From Oscillospiraceae bacterium (GTDB taxonomy: Bacteria; Bacillota; Clostridia; Oscillospirales; Ruminococcaceae): a stretch of DNA of 61,457 nt. Location: contig JAUNSK010000024.1 of NCBI GenBank assembly GCA_030539275.1, positions 1 through 61,457 on the forward strand, read 5' to 3'. The position numbers and the translations under genes are program-made. Position 1 is the stretch's first letter. Every line of letters starts with the position of its first letter. Below the pieces are notes generated by a model. It saw nothing but the letters and a program-made list of their open reading frames with translations. It searched no databases and was not told where the DNA came from. This document shows, in pieces, positions 18,109-28,134 of the stretch.

Positions 18109-19215
18109 TTATATCAGTTTCTTTATATCGCTGATCGTTATGACAACCATGAGCAGCATAAGGAGTGCCATTCCAACAAAGTGAACCATTCCTTCTTTAT
18201 CCGGAGGAACAGGTTTTCTTCTTATTGCTTCTATGATTAAAAACACAAGTCTTCCGCCGTCAAGTGCCGGGAGCGGCAGAAGATTGAAAATACCAAGGTT
18301 TATTGAAATGAGTGCTACAAGCTGAAGCAGGCTTTCGAGTCCGTATGATCTTACCTCTCCTATTGCAGATACAATTCCTACAGGACCCGAGAGGTCATTG
18401 AGACCATACTGACCAGTTACAAGGTCAATAAGAGATTTCCATATCAGTCTTGCAAGGGTAACAGTATATTTAGCAGAGTAGCTAAGAACATTTGCAGCAT
18501 TTTTTGATTTTATCGATGTTACATAAAAATCAAATCTGTCCTCTGCTACCTGCAGCTCTTCATCACCGGTATATTCCTCAGGAGTTTCAAATGTTACATA
18601 TTTGTTGTTTTCCTTATCAACATAATAGTAATACTGATCATAGAATGTTATTTGTCCGAGGTCAGTCTTCTTGCCGTCTCTCCTGACAACAACATCAAAA
18701 ATACCATCCTTTGTCTGGTTGAGCTCATACATAATATCCTGGCTTGTAAAGATCGTTGTGCCGTTCATTTTAAGGATCTCATCCCCTGCCTGAAGACCGC
18801 ACTGTTCACTCATCGCACCTTCATCAAACTTTGCAACAGTTGTAGTCGGGATCTTTTCCATCATACAGGTGATAATGACAGCTATAATGAATCCAAGAAT
18901 AATATTCATAATAGCTCCGGCTGCAACTACCGCTATCCGGCTTCCTACAGGCTTTTTAAGGAAAGCTCTCTCATCATCACTTTCAGAATCCTCACCTTCC
19001 ATTGAGCAGAAACCGCCTATCGGAAGAAGTCTGAGTGAATACTCCGTTTCACCCTTTGTAAACTTGATTATCCTAGGTCCCATACCGATAGCAAACTTGT
19101 TTACTCTGATTCCGCTGAGTTTTGCAACAGTAAAGTGACCTAATTCATGGATCGCCACAAGCAGGCCAAAAACAACAAGTGCGATTAAAATATTGATCAG
19201 ACTGTTTATTTGCAT
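18109..19215 (-). CDS. rseP: RseP/RasP-type site-2 zinc metalloprotease
   Basis: This is an integral membrane protease of the M50B family with 368 residues. The zinc motif HELGH is at 23-27 within the first membrane helix. A PDZ domain lies near 115-200 (AGDEILKMNGTTI), and a second conserved membrane motif NLLPLPALDGG holds the third metal ligand. In Firmicutes this enzyme cleaves membrane-embedded anti-sigma factors and signal peptide remnants. The ATG overlaps the end of dxr by 10 bases, with GAGG seven bases upstream, so the two are translationally coupled. The middle segment (about 190-240), rich in Tyr, Glu and Asp, is longer than in many homologues. Confidence 0.95.
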   Translation of the reverse strand: MQINSLINILIALVVFGLLVAIHELGHFTVAKLSGIRVNKFAIGMGPRIIKFTKGETEYSLRLLPIGGFCSMEGEDSESDDERAFLKKPVGSRIAVVAAGAIMNIILGFIIAVIITCMMEKIPTTTVAKFDEGAMSEQCGLQAGDEILKMNGTTIFTSQDIMYELNQTKDGIFDVVVRRDGKKTDLGQITFYDQYYYYVDKENNKYVTFETPEEYTGDEELQVAEDRFDFYVTSIKSKNAANVLSYSAKYTVTLARLIWKSLIDLVTGQYGLNDLSGPVGIVSAIGEVRSYGLESLLQLVALISINLGIFNLLPLPALDGGRLVFLIIEAIRRKPVPPDKEGMVHFVGMALLMLLMVVITISDIKKLI

Positions 19216-20375
19216 ACAGCTGCCTCATCTCCTTTTGTTACGTTCGAAATTACGTATTCTCTTGCCTTTTTATCAATGTCAATAACATCTTCATAGCATG
19301 TAAGCTCTGTGTAATCAAAGTGGCTTACTGCCTGGGTTACAAGCTCACCGATGCGGAGGAAACTTATCTTCCTGTCAAGGAACATTCTGACTGCTTCTTC
19401 ATTTGCAGCATTTGCTATGCACGGATATGCTCCGCCTGCTTTTACCGCACCTATACATGCACTCAGACAATCAAACGTTTCATAGTCCGGTTTTTCAAAT
19501 GTAAGCTTTGCAAAATCCGTAAGTGAAAGTCTCTTTGTCGGACATGCCGTGCGCTCAGGATACATCAGAGCATACTGTATAGGTATTCTCATATCGGGAA
19601 ATCCCATCTGCCCGATTACTGAAAAGTCCTCAAACTCAACCGCAGAATGCAGAACACTCTGTCTGTGAACAATTATTTCTATCTGGTCCGGCTCAAGATC
19701 AAACAGCCATTTTGCTTCGATAAATTCCAGACCCTTGTTCATAAGAGTTGCACTGTCTATTGTAATTTTGTTTCCCATGCTCCAGTTCGGATGATTAAGT
19801 GCCTGTTCTACTGTTACATCACTGAGTTCTTCTTTTTTCTTAGAGAAGAAAGGACCGCCTGACGCTGTGAGAATAATTTTATTTATACGGTTCATGCTGT
19901 TTCCCTGAAGGCACTGGAAAATTGCTGAATGCTCACTGTCTACAGGATAAATATTGACATTTTTTGTTTTCGCTGCATTCATAACAAGATTTCCGCCCGC
20001 TACAAGGGTTTCTTTATTTGCAAGTGCAACATCGTTTCCGGCATTTATTGCAGTAAGTGTAGGCAGAAGTCCTACCATTCCAACAACAGAATTAAGTACA
20101 ATGTCAGTATCACTGTCTGCAGCTATCTCACAAAGTCCGTCCATACCGGTAAGAATTGTAATATCAGTATCAGCAAGTCTGAGCCTGAGATCATTATAGT
20201 ATTCCTTATTAAAAATACAAACCTTTGCCGGGTTGAATTCTCTTGCCTGTTTTTCAAGAACTGCGGTACTGCTGTTTGCAGCAAGTGCCCTGATATCAAA
20301 CTTATGCATTCTTGCAACATCTAATGACTGAACACCTATAGAACCGGTGGAACCAAGAATAGAAATTTTCTTCAT
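19206..20375 (-). CDS. dxr: 1-deoxy-D-xylulose 5-phosphate reductoisomerase
   Basis: Dxr converts DXP to MEP with NADPH, the first committed step of the non-mevalonate pathway. The protein has 389 residues from the ATG at 20375; a TTG four codons further upstream would place the GGAGG ribosome binding site inside the gene. The NADPH-binding loop is ILGSTGSIGVQSLDV, and the metal and substrate site is DSEHSAIFQCL followed by TASGGPF. The NHPNWSMGNKITIDSATLMN stretch is characteristic of the family. It lies between cdsA and rseP, the standard Firmicute order. Confidence 0.96.
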   Translation of the reverse strand: MKKISILGSTGSIGVQSLDVARMHKFDIRALAANSSTAVLEKQAREFNPAKVCIFNKEYYNDLRLRLADTDITILTGMDGLCEIAADSDTDIVLNSVVGMVGLLPTLTAINAGNDVALANKETLVAGGNLVMNAAKTKNVNIYPVDSEHSAIFQCLQGNSMNRINKIILTASGGPFFSKKKEELSDVTVEQALNHPNWSMGNKITIDSATLMNKGLEFIEAKWLFDLEPDQIEIIVHRQSVLHSAVEFEDFSVIGQMGFPDMRIPIQYALMYPERTACPTKRLSLTDFAKLTFEKPDYETFDCLSACIGAVKAGGAYPCIANAANEEAVRMFLDRKISFLRIGELVTQAVSHFDYTELTCYEDVIDIDKKAREYVISNVTKGDEAAVCK

Positions 20376-20429
20376 TTGATCCTCCAAAACATTAAGGCTA
20401 ACAAATAATTATATCTGTTAGCCATATAT

Positions 20430-21254
20430 TTACGCAAATATATCAAAAAATGATAAGTACATTTTCATAAACGGAGCTACAAACAATACACTGTCGAAGC
20501 GGTCCATAAATCCTCCGTGTCCGGGCATTATTTTTCCGAAATCCTTGATATTGCACTGTCTTTTGATAAGTGATGCAGAAAGATCACCTATTGTTCCGAT
20601 AGCAGCACAGATCATGCCGAGGAAAAATGATGGGATAAAGTTTACAGAAGCAGTCTTTGCAAATATTTTTACATATACCACATTGAAAGCTATAAAGAAC
20701 AAACCTGTGAAAATCAGTCCGCCTGCAAATCCTTCTATTGTTTTCTTAGGACTTATATCAGGACAAAGCTTATGTTTTCCGAAAAAAGTACCTGTGAAAT
20801 ATGCAGATGTATCAGCAATCCATGCTCCGCACAGCGCAAGCAGTATAAATACCACGCCGTGACCTGCATCTGACATTTCATGCATCTCATATAAAGAATT
20901 AAGAGAATAACTCAGAAATACAGGTATAAGTATTGTATAGAACAGCTTTTCAACGTTCATTTTTTTATGAACAAAGAAATATCCTGCAAACATTATAATA
21001 ACAAATGCAACTGTAACGGTCTGAATGATAAGCGGATCTTTGCACATGTGAACAAACGGCATCGCTATGCTGTAAATAAATGATATGACTGTTATAAATC
21101 TGTACTGAAGACACTTGTTTGCACGAAGCAGCTCGAACAAACCCAATGCCGAAAGCGCACTCAGTACAATGTTGAGAACTATTGAATCAGAAAAATATAA
21201 AACGCCGGCACCAAAAACCATTGCTACCAGTGCAGAAATAACTCGTGTAGCCAA
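20430..21254 (-). CDS. cdsA: Phosphatidate cytidylyltransferase
   Basis: CdsA makes CDP-diacylglycerol from phosphatidic acid and CTP, the entry point for phospholipid synthesis. The 274-residue protein has about eight hydrophobic membrane segments and the C-terminal family signature: SPKKTIEGFAGG in one loop, then GDLSASLIKRQ-x-x-x-KDFGKIMPGHGG with the catalytic Asp residues. It is separated from uppS by 3 bases, with no room for independent initiation, so it belongs to the pyrH operon. Confidence 0.95.
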   Translation of the reverse strand: MATRVISALVAMVFGAGVLYFSDSIVLNIVLSALSALGLFELLRANKCLQYRFITVISFIYSIAMPFVHMCKDPLIIQTVTVAFVIIMFAGYFFVHKKMNVEKLFYTILIPVFLSYSLNSLYEMHEMSDAGHGVVFILLALCGAWIADTSAYFTGTFFGKHKLCPDISPKKTIEGFAGGLIFTGLFFIAFNVVYVKIFAKTASVNFIPSFFLGMICAAIGTIGDLSASLIKRQCNIKDFGKIMPGHGGFMDRFDSVLFVAPFMKMYLSFFDIFA

Positions 21255-21257
21255 GTC

Positions 21258-21986
21258 TTAAACACCTCCGAAGCGTCTGGAGCGGCCGGCATATTCAACC
21301 AGCGCTTTTTTCAGCTCATCAGGTGTAAAGTCCGGCCAGAGAACATCTGAGAAATAAAATTCCGAATATGCACACTGCCATATCAGATAGTTGGACAGAC
21401 GCATTTCACCGCTTGGCCTGATAAGAAGATCAACATCAGGATAATCAGCTGTATAAAGGTACCTGGAAAAGAGATCCTCTGTAATATCGTCAGCACTTAT
21501 CTCACCGCTTTTTACCTTCAGAGCGGCAGTTTTAGCAGCATGAACGATCTCATCGCGTCCGCCGTAGTTAATTGCAAGCAGAAGCGTCATCTCATGATAA
21601 TCCTTTGTATCATTTTCAATATCAATCATTTTCTGACGAAGATCATCGGCAAGAACAGATTTGTCTCCCAGAAAAACGATTCTGGTCTCTTCAAGAAAAT
21701 ACTGTCTGCACTCATCAATATATTGTCTGAAAAGGTTCATAATCGCATGGACCTCATCATCAGGCCTTTTCCAGTTCTCCGTAGAAAATGCATAAAAAGA
21801 AATACATCTGATACCGATATCCCTGCAGTATCTTACGATCTTCTTAAATGTCTTAGCACCCTCTACGTGTCCGAATTTTCTAGGCATCATGCGTTTTTTT
21901 GCCCATCTTCCGTTTCCGTCCATAATAAATCCGATATGTTCAGGAAGATTTTCCGGCAGATCCGTTATTGTTGTATTTTTTCCCAT
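21258..21986 (-). CDS. uppS: Isoprenyl (undecaprenyl) diphosphate synthase
   Basis: UppS extends FPP with IPP to the C55 lipid carrier used for peptidoglycan synthesis. The 242-residue protein shows the cis-prenyltransferase signatures: HIGFIMDGNGRWAKKRMMPR with the catalytic Asp near residue 24, the SFYAFSTENWKRP motif, and the C-terminal RPSGEMRLSNYLIWQ ... SEFYF ... LWPDF block. A cytoplasmic, membrane-associated enzyme of normal length. It uses products of the pathway served by dxr and ispG in the same operon. Confidence 0.96.
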   Translation of the reverse strand: MGKNTTITDLPENLPEHIGFIMDGNGRWAKKRMMPRKFGHVEGAKTFKKIVRYCRDIGIRCISFYAFSTENWKRPDDEVHAIMNLFRQYIDECRQYFLEETRIVFLGDKSVLADDLRQKMIDIENDTKDYHEMTLLLAINYGGRDEIVHAAKTAALKVKSGEISADDITEDLFSRYLYTADYPDVDLLIRPSGEMRLSNYLIWQCAYSEFYFSDVLWPDFTPDELKKALVEYAGRSRRFGGV

Positions 21987-22018
21987 AATTCTCCTAATGA
22001 ATAATATAAAATGTTATA

Positions 22019-22573
22019 TCAGATTGATAATATTTCTTTTTCTTTTGCTGCTACCATTTTGTCTGTATCTTCACAGAACTTGTCAACTATTTTCTGAAGA
22101 TCCTTTTCGCCCTGCTTCATTTCGTCTTCAGTCAGTTCAGAGTTTTTCTTCATAGTTTTAAATTTGTCCATAACGTCACGTCTGATCGAACGGATAGCAA
22201 CCTTAGCTTCTTCTCCGTATTTCTTACATGACTTGCAGAGTTCTTTTCTGCGTTCCTCAGTCAGCTGAGGGAATGTGAGTCTGATAGCCTTTCCGTCGTT
22301 ATTCGGATTGATGCCGATATCAGAGTTCATAATAGCCTTTTCAATTGCTTTTAATGCAGTAGCATCATAAGGCTGTACAAGAAGAGTTCTTGCATCAGGA
22401 ACTGAAACAGAAGCCATCTGGGTAACAGGAGTCATAGCACCCCAGTATTCAGCCTGTACCTTATTGAGAATGTCAGGGTTTGCACGTCCTGCACGTACGG
22501 CAGCAAATTCCCTTGAGAGACTGTCGAGAGTTTTCTGCATTTTTTCTTTTGCCTGGTTTAATTGCTGTTTCAT
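22019..22573 (-). CDS. frr: Ribosome recycling factor
   Basis: RRF splits post-termination ribosomes together with EF-G. The protein has 184 residues, the standard length, and shows the conserved VRAGRANPDILNKVQAEYWG segment, followed by LLVQPYD and GINPNNDGKAIRLTFPQLTEERRKEL. The long helical domain lies at both ends of the chain. It follows pyrH at a short distance, the near-universal bacterial pairing. Confidence 0.97.
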   Translation of the reverse strand: MKQQLNQAKEKMQKTLDSLSREFAAVRAGRANPDILNKVQAEYWGAMTPVTQMASVSVPDARTLLVQPYDATALKAIEKAIMNSDIGINPNNDGKAIRLTFPQLTEERRKELCKSCKKYGEEAKVAIRSIRRDVMDKFKTMKKNSELTEDEMKQGEKDLQKIVDKFCEDTDKMVAAKEKEILSI

Positions 22574-22606
22574 ACTTAATTCCTCTTTTCTTATATTATT
22601 TTTTTA

Positions 22607-23314
22607 TTATGCGTTTACAACTGTTCCAACGTTTTTGCCGAGTACTGCATCTACAATGTTGTCAGGGCTGTTCAGGTCAAATACAAGAACAGATATACCG
22701 TTTTCTCTGCACATAGAAGCAGCAGAAGCATCCATAACACCGAGCTGCTTTGCAAGAACTTCATCAAATGTAAGTGTGTCATACTTGACTGCATCGTCAA
22801 ACTTATGAGGATCCTTATTATATACTCCGTCTACCATTGTTGCCTTGAACAGTACGTCTGCATCTATTTCTGCAGCTCTGAGTGCTGCAGCAGTATCTGT
22901 TGAGAAAAACGGACTTCCTGTGCCGCAGCCGAATATTACGACTCTGCCCTTCTCCATATGTCTTACTGCCTTATTTCTGATAAATGGTTCTGCGACCTCA
23001 ATCATGGAAATTGCAGTCTGAACTCTTACATCAACACCAAGTGACTTCAATGTGTCGCTTACTGCAAGTGCATTCATTGCTGTAGCAAGCATGCCTATAT
23101 GATCAGCTGTTGTTCTGTCCATATTTCCGCTTGAACGGCCTCTCCAGAAGTTTCCTCCGCCAACTACTATAGCAACCTGTACTCCGAGATCTACGGCCTT
23201 CTTAATGCTTTTGCAGATGTTGCCGATAACATCAAAATCAAGACCGGTGGATTTACCGCCGGCAAGTGCCTCACCGCTTAATTTTATTAGTATACGATTA
23301 TACTTTCTGTCCAT
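22607..23314 (-). CDS. pyrH: Uridylate kinase
   Basis: PyrH phosphorylates UMP to UDP as a hexamer and is a pyrimidine control point. I use the ATG at 23314 ([20 protein letters not shown]), which has GAGG six bases upstream. The ATG at 23338 would be only a few bases past the predicted transcription start. The product has 235 residues. Visible motifs are KLSGEAL near the start, GGGNFWRGR for nucleotide binding, and [19 protein letters not shown]. It is the first gene of the operon running to polC. Confidence 0.96.
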   Translation of the reverse strand: MDRKYNRILIKLSGEALAGGKSTGLDFDVIGNICKSIKKAVDLGVQVAIVVGGGNFWRGRSSGNMDRTTADHIGMLATAMNALAVSDTLKSLGVDVRVQTAISMIEVAEPFIRNKAVRHMEKGRVVIFGCGTGSPFFSTDTAAALRAAEIDADVLFKATMVDGVYNKDPHKFDDAVKYDTLTFDEVLAKQLGVMDASAASMCRENGISVLVFDLNSPDNIVDAVLGKNVGTVVNA

Positions 23315-23347
23315 ACTGCACCTCACAAAAAATTTCATACTTATAAT

Positions 23348-23376
23348 ATTTTACACTATATCTCTCAAGTTGTAAA
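23348..23376 (-). promoter_or_regulatory. Promoter of the pyrH-frr-uppS-cdsA-dxr-rseP-ispG-polC operon
   Basis: TTTACA (23376-23371), a 17-base spacer and TAAAAT (23353-23348) lie on the minus strand. Transcription should start near 23341, leaving a leader of about 27 bases to the chosen pyrH ATG. Confidence 0.6.
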
Positions 23377-23434
23377 GAGAAAAAAACAAATTTTCAGACA
23401 ATAAAACTTGGTATGGTAATTATTTAATACATTA

Positions 23435-26206
23435 TTAATATTTAACAGTCACTTTACTGCCGTTTGATCTGTTCTTTGTTATTACAAGCTGTCTGTCTAT
23501 CCTCTGCTTGAGTTCTGCCACATGTGAAATTATACCGACAAGCCTGTCTGAATCTGAAAGAGATGCAAGTGTTGTTATTGCCTGGCTCAGAGACTCCTCG
23601 TCGAGTGAGCCGAATCCTTCATCGATAAACAGCGTATCCAGGCTCACACCCCCTGCAGATGACTGTATCTCATCTGAAAGGCCGAGTGCCAGTGACAGAG
23701 ATGCCTTGAAGGATTCTCCGCCTGAGAGTGAAGCTGCTTTTCTATGTGACCCGTTATAATGATCAACTACCATAAGTTCAAGACCGCTCTGAGCCTTTTT
23801 ATTGTCAGCCTGTGTGCTTCGTTCAAGCTCATACTGACCTGAGGTCATCATCATAAGCCTTGTATTTGCACGTGCAATTATCTTATCAAAATAATTCATC
23901 TGAATAAAAGTTTCAAGCTTAATCCTTTCCTTTGAGGAAAGTGATGCATTTGCTGTATCTGAAAGCAGGCTTACTGACTGCCATTTACTCTGAGCCGGCT
24001 CCATTTTTCGCAAGCAGTCTTTTATCTGTACTACAAGTTTTTTGTCTGTATCGATACGCATTCTGATACGTGTTATCTCATGTGTCTGATCGTCAAGTTT
24101 TTCAACAGTTGATTTTCTCTGTGCTGTCAGCCCTTCAAGCTCCGGTTTTTCGCAACCGCTTATCTGTTTTTTCAGTACATCTGTCCGGGCCTTACTGTCA
24201 TTTACGAGCTTAAGACAGTTTTCATATGCCTGAGACGCTTTTTCAATATCTGTTTCTATTTCTTTTTTATCTCTCTGCATGTCAAGAATACTTTTCTGCG
24301 CTTCCCTCTTATCAGCATATTTAAGAGATGAGGCAAGTTTTGATCTGTTCTTTTCATCTGATTCTAGCTGAGCACAGGCTGCAGCAAATTCACCTGTGAT
24401 ACTCAGCAGTCTTGCAGATTTTTCGGCAGACTCCTTTTCAAGAATTACTATTCTCTTTTCAGCCTCCTGCTTAAGTCCGATCTCTCTGGTCAGGCTATCT
24501 GCTTTCTGCTGAATCTCGGTCATAATATTTTTCTTAGCTTTTCCGGCTTCAACTATTCTGTCTGTCAGTCCGCTCAGATCAGCTGATCCGAATATCTTTT
24601 CGGTCTGCTGGACTACTGTCTCCTTAAGCTGCTGTCTCTGTCCGTCAAGTTTTCCTGCTGCCGCACTTTTATCAGAAGCCTCCTGCCTTGCTGCTTCGAG
24701 CCTGGCTTTTGCTCTTTTCAGCTCTTCTTCACCGGGCGCATGCTGTGTACATTTCTTCGGTGACGGATGATGAGTTGAACCGCATACAGGACATGGCTCA
24801 TTTTCTCTGAGTGAAAGAGCCAGGATACCGGCCTGTTCATCATAAAATGCTTTTTCGAGCTGCATATACGCTGCTGATAGTTTTTCTGCTTTTTCATAAG
24901 ACAGCTTGTACTCACATGCCGCCGATTTATAGGCTGCTGCAGTCTGTGCATATTTGTGCACCTGAGAATGAAAGCTTCTAAGTTCATCAAGCTCTCTTTT
25001 TATCTCCGTCATGCTGTTGTTTAGTTTCTCAAGCTGTGCATCAGAATTTTTAAGAGATTCTGTTTTATCCTGACATTTCCTTGTTTCCTGCTTATTTGAT
25101 TCAAGTTCCTTCTCAAGCTGTTTTTTCTCAGAAGAAAGCCTGATGATTGATTGTTTCGACTTACAGATATTTTCAAGAAGTTTTAACAATTCATCATAGT
25201 CAGGAAGTCTGTCTGTCAGGGCTTTTATATTTTCTATCAGTTCCTCTCTGTGCTTTGATCGTGAATTGCATTTTTCAAGTCTGTCCTTTAGTATTTCAAG
25301 CTCAGGCTGTCTTAAATCAAGAACTTTTGTAACACTCTCAAGCTCATTGAAAACCTTTATCTCTGATTCTGCCTTCCCTATGGCTTTATCAGTTTTTTCC
25401 AGCAGCTGCTGTGTCTGGGAAAGTGCCTTCCGCAGAGGCAGCAGAGACTCCTCATCCCGGCATATAACAGCGTTTATGACGTCAATTATCTCATCCGGTA
25501 CAGCAGTACTCTGCCTTGCCTTGATATCTTCAAGCAGCTGTGCATCCGGGTCATCACTGCGGTATACAGTCTGACTTATATACTGAAAAGTGCTTCTGCC
25601 GATCTCGTCGTAACTTTTCCTCAGCTCGGATGCCTGTTCTTTCAGCCTGTCCTGAAAGATCTGGTATGGCCTTGTATTGAAAATATCACGGAAGATCTTG
25701 CTTCGCTCCTCTGTTTTTGCAAGCAGCAGCTTCATAAAATCTCCCTGTGCTATCATTGCCACCTGTCTGAACTGACTGCAGTTAATATGAAGTATTTCTT
25801 CTGTTTTTACTGTTACGGCCCTGACTCCGCTTACCGTGCTGCCGTCAGGCAGATAAAGTACTGCGTCTTCCTTCTGTTCACAAAGCTTGTCTCCTCTTTT
25901 TGACTTTCTCATATATCTCGGATTGCGCTCGACCCTGTATGATTTTCCCCTGTAGAGAAAATCCAGTTTTACAAATGTCGGAGTATCATCCTGCGCATAC
26001 TTGCTTCTGAACATATCGGTTTCCCTGCTGCTGCCGCTCGCCTCTCCGTACAGCGCAAATGTAATTGCGTCAAATACAGTAGTTTTTCCGGCTCCCGTAT
26101 CACCTGTTATCAGGAAAAGACCACCGCCCTGAAATACTGAAAAATCAATGCTTATCTCTCCGGCATATGGTCCGAATGCTGAAATTGTAAGCTTGACCGG
26201 CTTCAT
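23435..26206 (-). CDS. sbcC: Nuclease subunit SbcC (Rad50-like ATPase)
   Basis: SbcC is the SMC-like ATPase of the SbcCD complex, which opens hairpins and trims protein-blocked DNA ends. The protein has 923 residues from the ATG at 26206, which overlaps the sbcD stop as ATGA; a further upstream ATG at 26221 would lie within the sbcD coding end. Walker A is GDTGAGKTT near residue 38, long coiled coils flank a zinc hook CPVC near 475, and the C-terminus has the ABC signature LSGGESFKASLSLALGLSD and a Walker B LFIDEGFGSLD. The translational coupling with sbcD fits a stoichiometric complex. Confidence 0.95.
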   Translation of the reverse strand: MKPVKLTISAFGPYAGEISIDFSVFQGGGLFLITGDTGAGKTTVFDAITFALYGEASGSSRETDMFRSKYAQDDTPTFVKLDFLYRGKSYRVERNPRYMRKSKRGDKLCEQKEDAVLYLPDGSTVSGVRAVTVKTEEILHINCSQFRQVAMIAQGDFMKLLLAKTEERSKIFRDIFNTRPYQIFQDRLKEQASELRKSYDEIGRSTFQYISQTVYRSDDPDAQLLEDIKARQSTAVPDEIIDVINAVICRDEESLLPLRKALSQTQQLLEKTDKAIGKAESEIKVFNELESVTKVLDLRQPELEILKDRLEKCNSRSKHREELIENIKALTDRLPDYDELLKLLENICKSKQSIIRLSSEKKQLEKELESNKQETRKCQDKTESLKNSDAQLEKLNNSMTEIKRELDELRSFHSQVHKYAQTAAAYKSAACEYKLSYEKAEKLSAAYMQLEKAFYDEQAGILALSLRENEPCPVCGSTHHPSPKKCTQHAPGEEELKRAKARLEAARQEASDKSAAAGKLDGQRQQLKETVVQQTEKIFGSADLSGLTDRIVEAGKAKKNIMTEIQQKADSLTREIGLKQEAEKRIVILEKESAEKSARLLSITGEFAAACAQLESDEKNRSKLASSLKYADKREAQKSILDMQRDKKEIETDIEKASQAYENCLKLVNDSKARTDVLKKQISGCEKPELEGLTAQRKSTVEKLDDQTHEITRIRMRIDTDKKLVVQIKDCLRKMEPAQSKWQSVSLLSDTANASLSSKERIKLETFIQMNYFDKIIARANTRLMMMTSGQYELERSTQADNKKAQSGLELMVVDHYNGSHRKAASLSGGESFKASLSLALGLSDEIQSSAGGVSLDTLFIDEGFGSLDEESLSQAITTLASLSDSDRLVGIISHVAELKQRIDRQLVITKNRSNGSKVTVKY

Positions 26207-27336
26207 ACATTCTCCTCCCATATCTCACTCATAAGTCCTGTACAGAATTCTCTCTGGCTTTCTGTCATACCCTGATTATTCTGAAGTTCATAAAATTCCT
26301 CAAACAGTGACAAAGGAGAGCGTCTCTCACACTCTGCCTGACCTGAAATTACCCTGTTTTCTCTGGTTCTTGCATTGTCATAATCAAGCTTCATTATATT
26401 GGGATAAATGCTTCTGAGCCTGCCGGCTGCATCTATTATATCAGTCTCATCTGTAAGTGTAATGTGCATGTAGTCTTCCTGATCACTTCCGGCATAGCTG
26501 CTTCTTTTTGTTATTTCACTGTATGATCCGCGTATCTCACGCATTTCGTGAAGCGGCTTGAGAGGCAGCTCTGAAATTTTAAGTGAACCTTTTTCATTAA
26601 GCTGAGCAACTGTAAGTGTTTTCTGATGATTTGCTTCGGAGAATGAGTACTTGAGGGGTGTACCACAGTATCGTGCCTTTTCTCCGATATTCTGTGATCC
26701 ATGTATATGCCCCAGAGCTGTATAGTCAAATTTTTCAAAAGCCTGTACATCTACATTGTCAAGTCCTCCGACACTTATCTCTTCAGAATCACAAGTCTTT
26801 GCACCTGTTACAAACTGATGCGCGATAAGTACATTTCTGACTGAGGTGTCAATACTGGCTGAGTTAATAACAGTCCTCACCGCATCATCATATGTATTTA
26901 TCTGAGCATCAGGAAACAGCTGTCTTACAGCAGGCGGCTTGATAAATCCGAGCATATAGAAATTAACCGGCCCGTATTTGTCCGTCAGAGTCACACAGCT
27001 CATCGTACCGTCAAAAACAGGTGACAGATAAATATTTTCATTTCTCATGATCTTTGAAGCAAAAGCAATACGCTCTGCACTGTCATGATTTCCGCTGATA
27101 ATAAAAACCGGCAGGCGCAGCAGAGCAAGTTCTGATAAAAAGTCATCAAATAAACTGACAGCTTCTGCTGAAGGCATCGGCTTGTCATATACATCACCTG
27201 CTATAATAACTGCATCCGGTTTGATCTCCTTTATCAGTGCGGTTATCTGTAAAAAAATATATTTCTGATCCTCGATCATAGAAAACTCGTTTACACGCTT
27301 TCCTATATGAAGATCAGACATATGGATCATTTTCAT
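26203..27336 (-). CDS. sbcD: Nuclease subunit SbcD (Mre11-like)
   Basis: SbcD is the metallophosphoesterase nuclease of SbcCD. The 377-residue protein shows the Mre11 motifs: MIHMSDLHIGK at the start, IIAGDVYDKP, ISGNHDS, a later AHQFVTG and ALGHIHGSQ. The C-terminal capping region is divergent, as usual. It starts 1 base after the coaX stop and overlaps sbcC by 4 bases, so the three are co-transcribed. Confidence 0.95.
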   Translation of the reverse strand: MKMIHMSDLHIGKRVNEFSMIEDQKYIFLQITALIKEIKPDAVIIAGDVYDKPMPSAEAVSLFDDFLSELALLRLPVFIISGNHDSAERIAFASKIMRNENIYLSPVFDGTMSCVTLTDKYGPVNFYMLGFIKPPAVRQLFPDAQINTYDDAVRTVINSASIDTSVRNVLIAHQFVTGAKTCDSEEISVGGLDNVDVQAFEKFDYTALGHIHGSQNIGEKARYCGTPLKYSFSEANHQKTLTVAQLNEKGSLKISELPLKPLHEMREIRGSYSEITKRSSYAGSDQEDYMHITLTDETDIIDAAGRLRSIYPNIMKLDYDNARTRENRVISGQAECERRSPLSLFEEFYELQNNQGMTESQREFCTGLMSEIWEENV

Positions 27337-27337
27337 C

Positions 27338-28114
27338 CTATAACCTCGTTTCCCTGTTCTTCATATATATTATCATCAGGCCCTTCAGAATAAGATCTTT
27401 ATCATACACCATTTTATGTCTGCACTGTTCAACCACACCGCAAGCCGCATCTCCCGTAATAACGGAAGTACAGGCTGTACCTGTCTCCTCCTCAATCCTG
27501 TCGATCATCCCGTCTATGCAGGCAGCTGACCCGTAAACTATTCCGCTCTTCATACATTCTATTGTATTTTTACCTATCGTCCTGACCGGTTTTTCTACCG
27601 GAATTCGCGGAAGCTGTGAAGTTGAGTCCACAAGTGCATTGAGAGAGACATTTATTCCCGGGATAATTATTCCGCCTATATAGGTGCGTTTTGTATCTAT
27701 AACAGAAAAGGTTGTTGCTGTTCCCATGTTTATAACTATAGCCGGCGCACCGTACAGATTAATGGCAGCAACTGCACTTACTACAAGATCTGAGCCTACC
27801 TGACTCGGATTGTCAGTCATAATATTCAGTCCTGTTTTTACTCCCGGTCCGACAACAGCCGGGCGTACTCCGAGCAGCTTTTCAACTGCCTGTGATATAA
27901 CTGAAGTCATCGGCGGAACAACTGACGAAATAATTGAACCCTCAAGCTTTTCACTGTTATATCTGTGCAGTTCAAATATCATTTTTATCTTAACGGCATA
28001 TTCAAAAGATGTCTTTGACAGATCCGTAGAAATTCTTTCTTTAAAAAAAATTTTCTCGCTGTCAAGACATCCCACAGTAATAACTGAATTTCCGATATCT
28101 ACAGCTAAAACCAT
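27338..28114 (-). CDS. coaX: Type III pantothenate kinase
   Basis: CoaX catalyses the first step of coenzyme A synthesis, phosphorylating pantothenate; the type III enzyme needs a monovalent cation and is not inhibited by CoA. The 258-residue protein opens with the phosphate-binding VDIGNSVITVGCLD and has the family's GSDLVVSAVAA, INMGTATTFSVID and GGIIIPGINVS motifs. An AGGAGG site precedes the ATG. The upstream neighbour is a probable pantothenate transporter S component, so uptake and activation of the vitamin are encoded side by side. Confidence 0.95.
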   Translation of the reverse strand: MVLAVDIGNSVITVGCLDSEKIFFKERISTDLSKTSFEYAVKIKMIFELHRYNSEKLEGSIISSVVPPMTSVISQAVEKLLGVRPAVVGPGVKTGLNIMTDNPSQVGSDLVVSAVAAINLYGAPAIVINMGTATTFSVIDTKRTYIGGIIIPGINVSLNALVDSTSQLPRIPVEKPVRTIGKNTIECMKSGIVYGSAACIDGMIDRIEEETGTACTSVITGDAACGVVEQCRHKMVYDKDLILKGLMIIYMKNRETRL

Positions 28115-28134
28115 TTTAAGTCCTCCTAAAAGTA